Part shown: piece after piece, positions 5,336-5,348 of the stretch
Layout: the number at the start of each line of letters is the position of its first letter
How positions within the stretch are numbered: the first letter of the stretch is position 1
Assembly: GCA_946480485.1 (NCBI GenBank)
Contig: CAMLJW010000374.1
Location: 1-5,348, forward strand
Direction of reading: 5' to 3'
From: an uncultured Streptomyces sp.
Lineage (GTDB): Bacteria; Actinomycetota; Actinomycetes; Streptomycetales; Streptomycetaceae
Length of the DNA: 5,348 bases
Translations under genes and position numbers: made by a program
The notes under the pieces: generated by a model
Databases searched by the model: none
What the model was told of the DNA's origin: nothing
What the model saw: only the letters and a program-made list of their open reading frames with translations

Positions 5336-5348
5336 TCTTTGACGCCCT
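5198..5348 (+). pseudogene. allB: Allantoinase C-terminal fragment (5' part absent at junction; continues past window)
   Basis: In the plus frame starting with the tryptophan codon at 5198, the translation WLGREPARLAGLDTKG, then SIAPGADADLMVFDPEA, then LEHRHSLTP matches the end of allantoinase. This enzyme opens the hydantoin ring of allantoin in purine breakdown. E. coli AllB has the equivalent KGRIAPGKDADF and LEYRHKVSPY. Third positions are about 85% G or C. The family is about 440-470 residues, with the metal-binding HxH near the N-terminus. All of that should lie to the left of 5198, but that DNA instead encodes the minus-strand TPR protein. The gene is therefore cut at its 5' side within this sequence. 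Another cyclic amidohydrolase such as dihydroorotase or hydantoinase is possible but fits less well. Confidence 0.65.

Overview
The window looks like a high-GC actinomycete, most likely Streptomyces or a close relative. Codon third positions are almost always G or C. The apolipoprotein N-acyltransferase and the TPR-type regulator read like Streptomyces proteins, and two genes carry the rare TTA leucine codon, which in Streptomyces is read by the bldA tRNA. This assignment comes from reading the sequence, not from a database search.

Layout. Positions 1-375 (+) hold the C-terminal end of a Gfo/Idh/MocA-type oxidoreductase. It converges on, and overlaps by 77 bp, lnt (299-1915, -), which encodes apolipoprotein N-acyltransferase with its whole catalytic triad visible. 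Behind lnt on the same strand is a small SnoaL/NTF2-like protein (2000-2485, -), followed by a 381-bp gene-free stretch. Next come two related small genes of about 60 codons (2867-3046 and 3341-3526, both -), separated by 294 bp. A flavoprotein of the PPC-decarboxylase/EpiD fold (3666-4208, -) overlaps by 4 bp a large TPR-like protein (4205-about 5188, -), which looks like the sensory part of an actinomycete XRE-type regulator. At the right edge the other strand encodes the C-terminal end of an allantoinase (about 5198-5348, +).

How the parts relate. The left half (oxidoreductase, lnt, SnoaL-like) looks like ordinary chromosomal housekeeping or metabolic content. The TPR protein and flavoprotein are almost certainly translationally coupled and probably act together. 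The two small paralogs lie downstream on the same strand and may belong to the same accessory block, but nothing in the sequence proves this. TTA codons in one small paralog and in the flavoprotein suggest production tied to development in that block.

The most unusual spot is about 5185-5215. Recognisable TPR-regulator sequence on the minus strand stops, and recognisable allantoinase sequence on the plus strand begins, within a few bases. Both genes lack their front ends: the regulator has no visible HTH domain, and the allantoinase has no N-terminal or metal-binding portion. This is a rearrangement scar or an assembly chimera. No rRNA, tRNA, CRISPR array, transposase or complete mobile element was seen.
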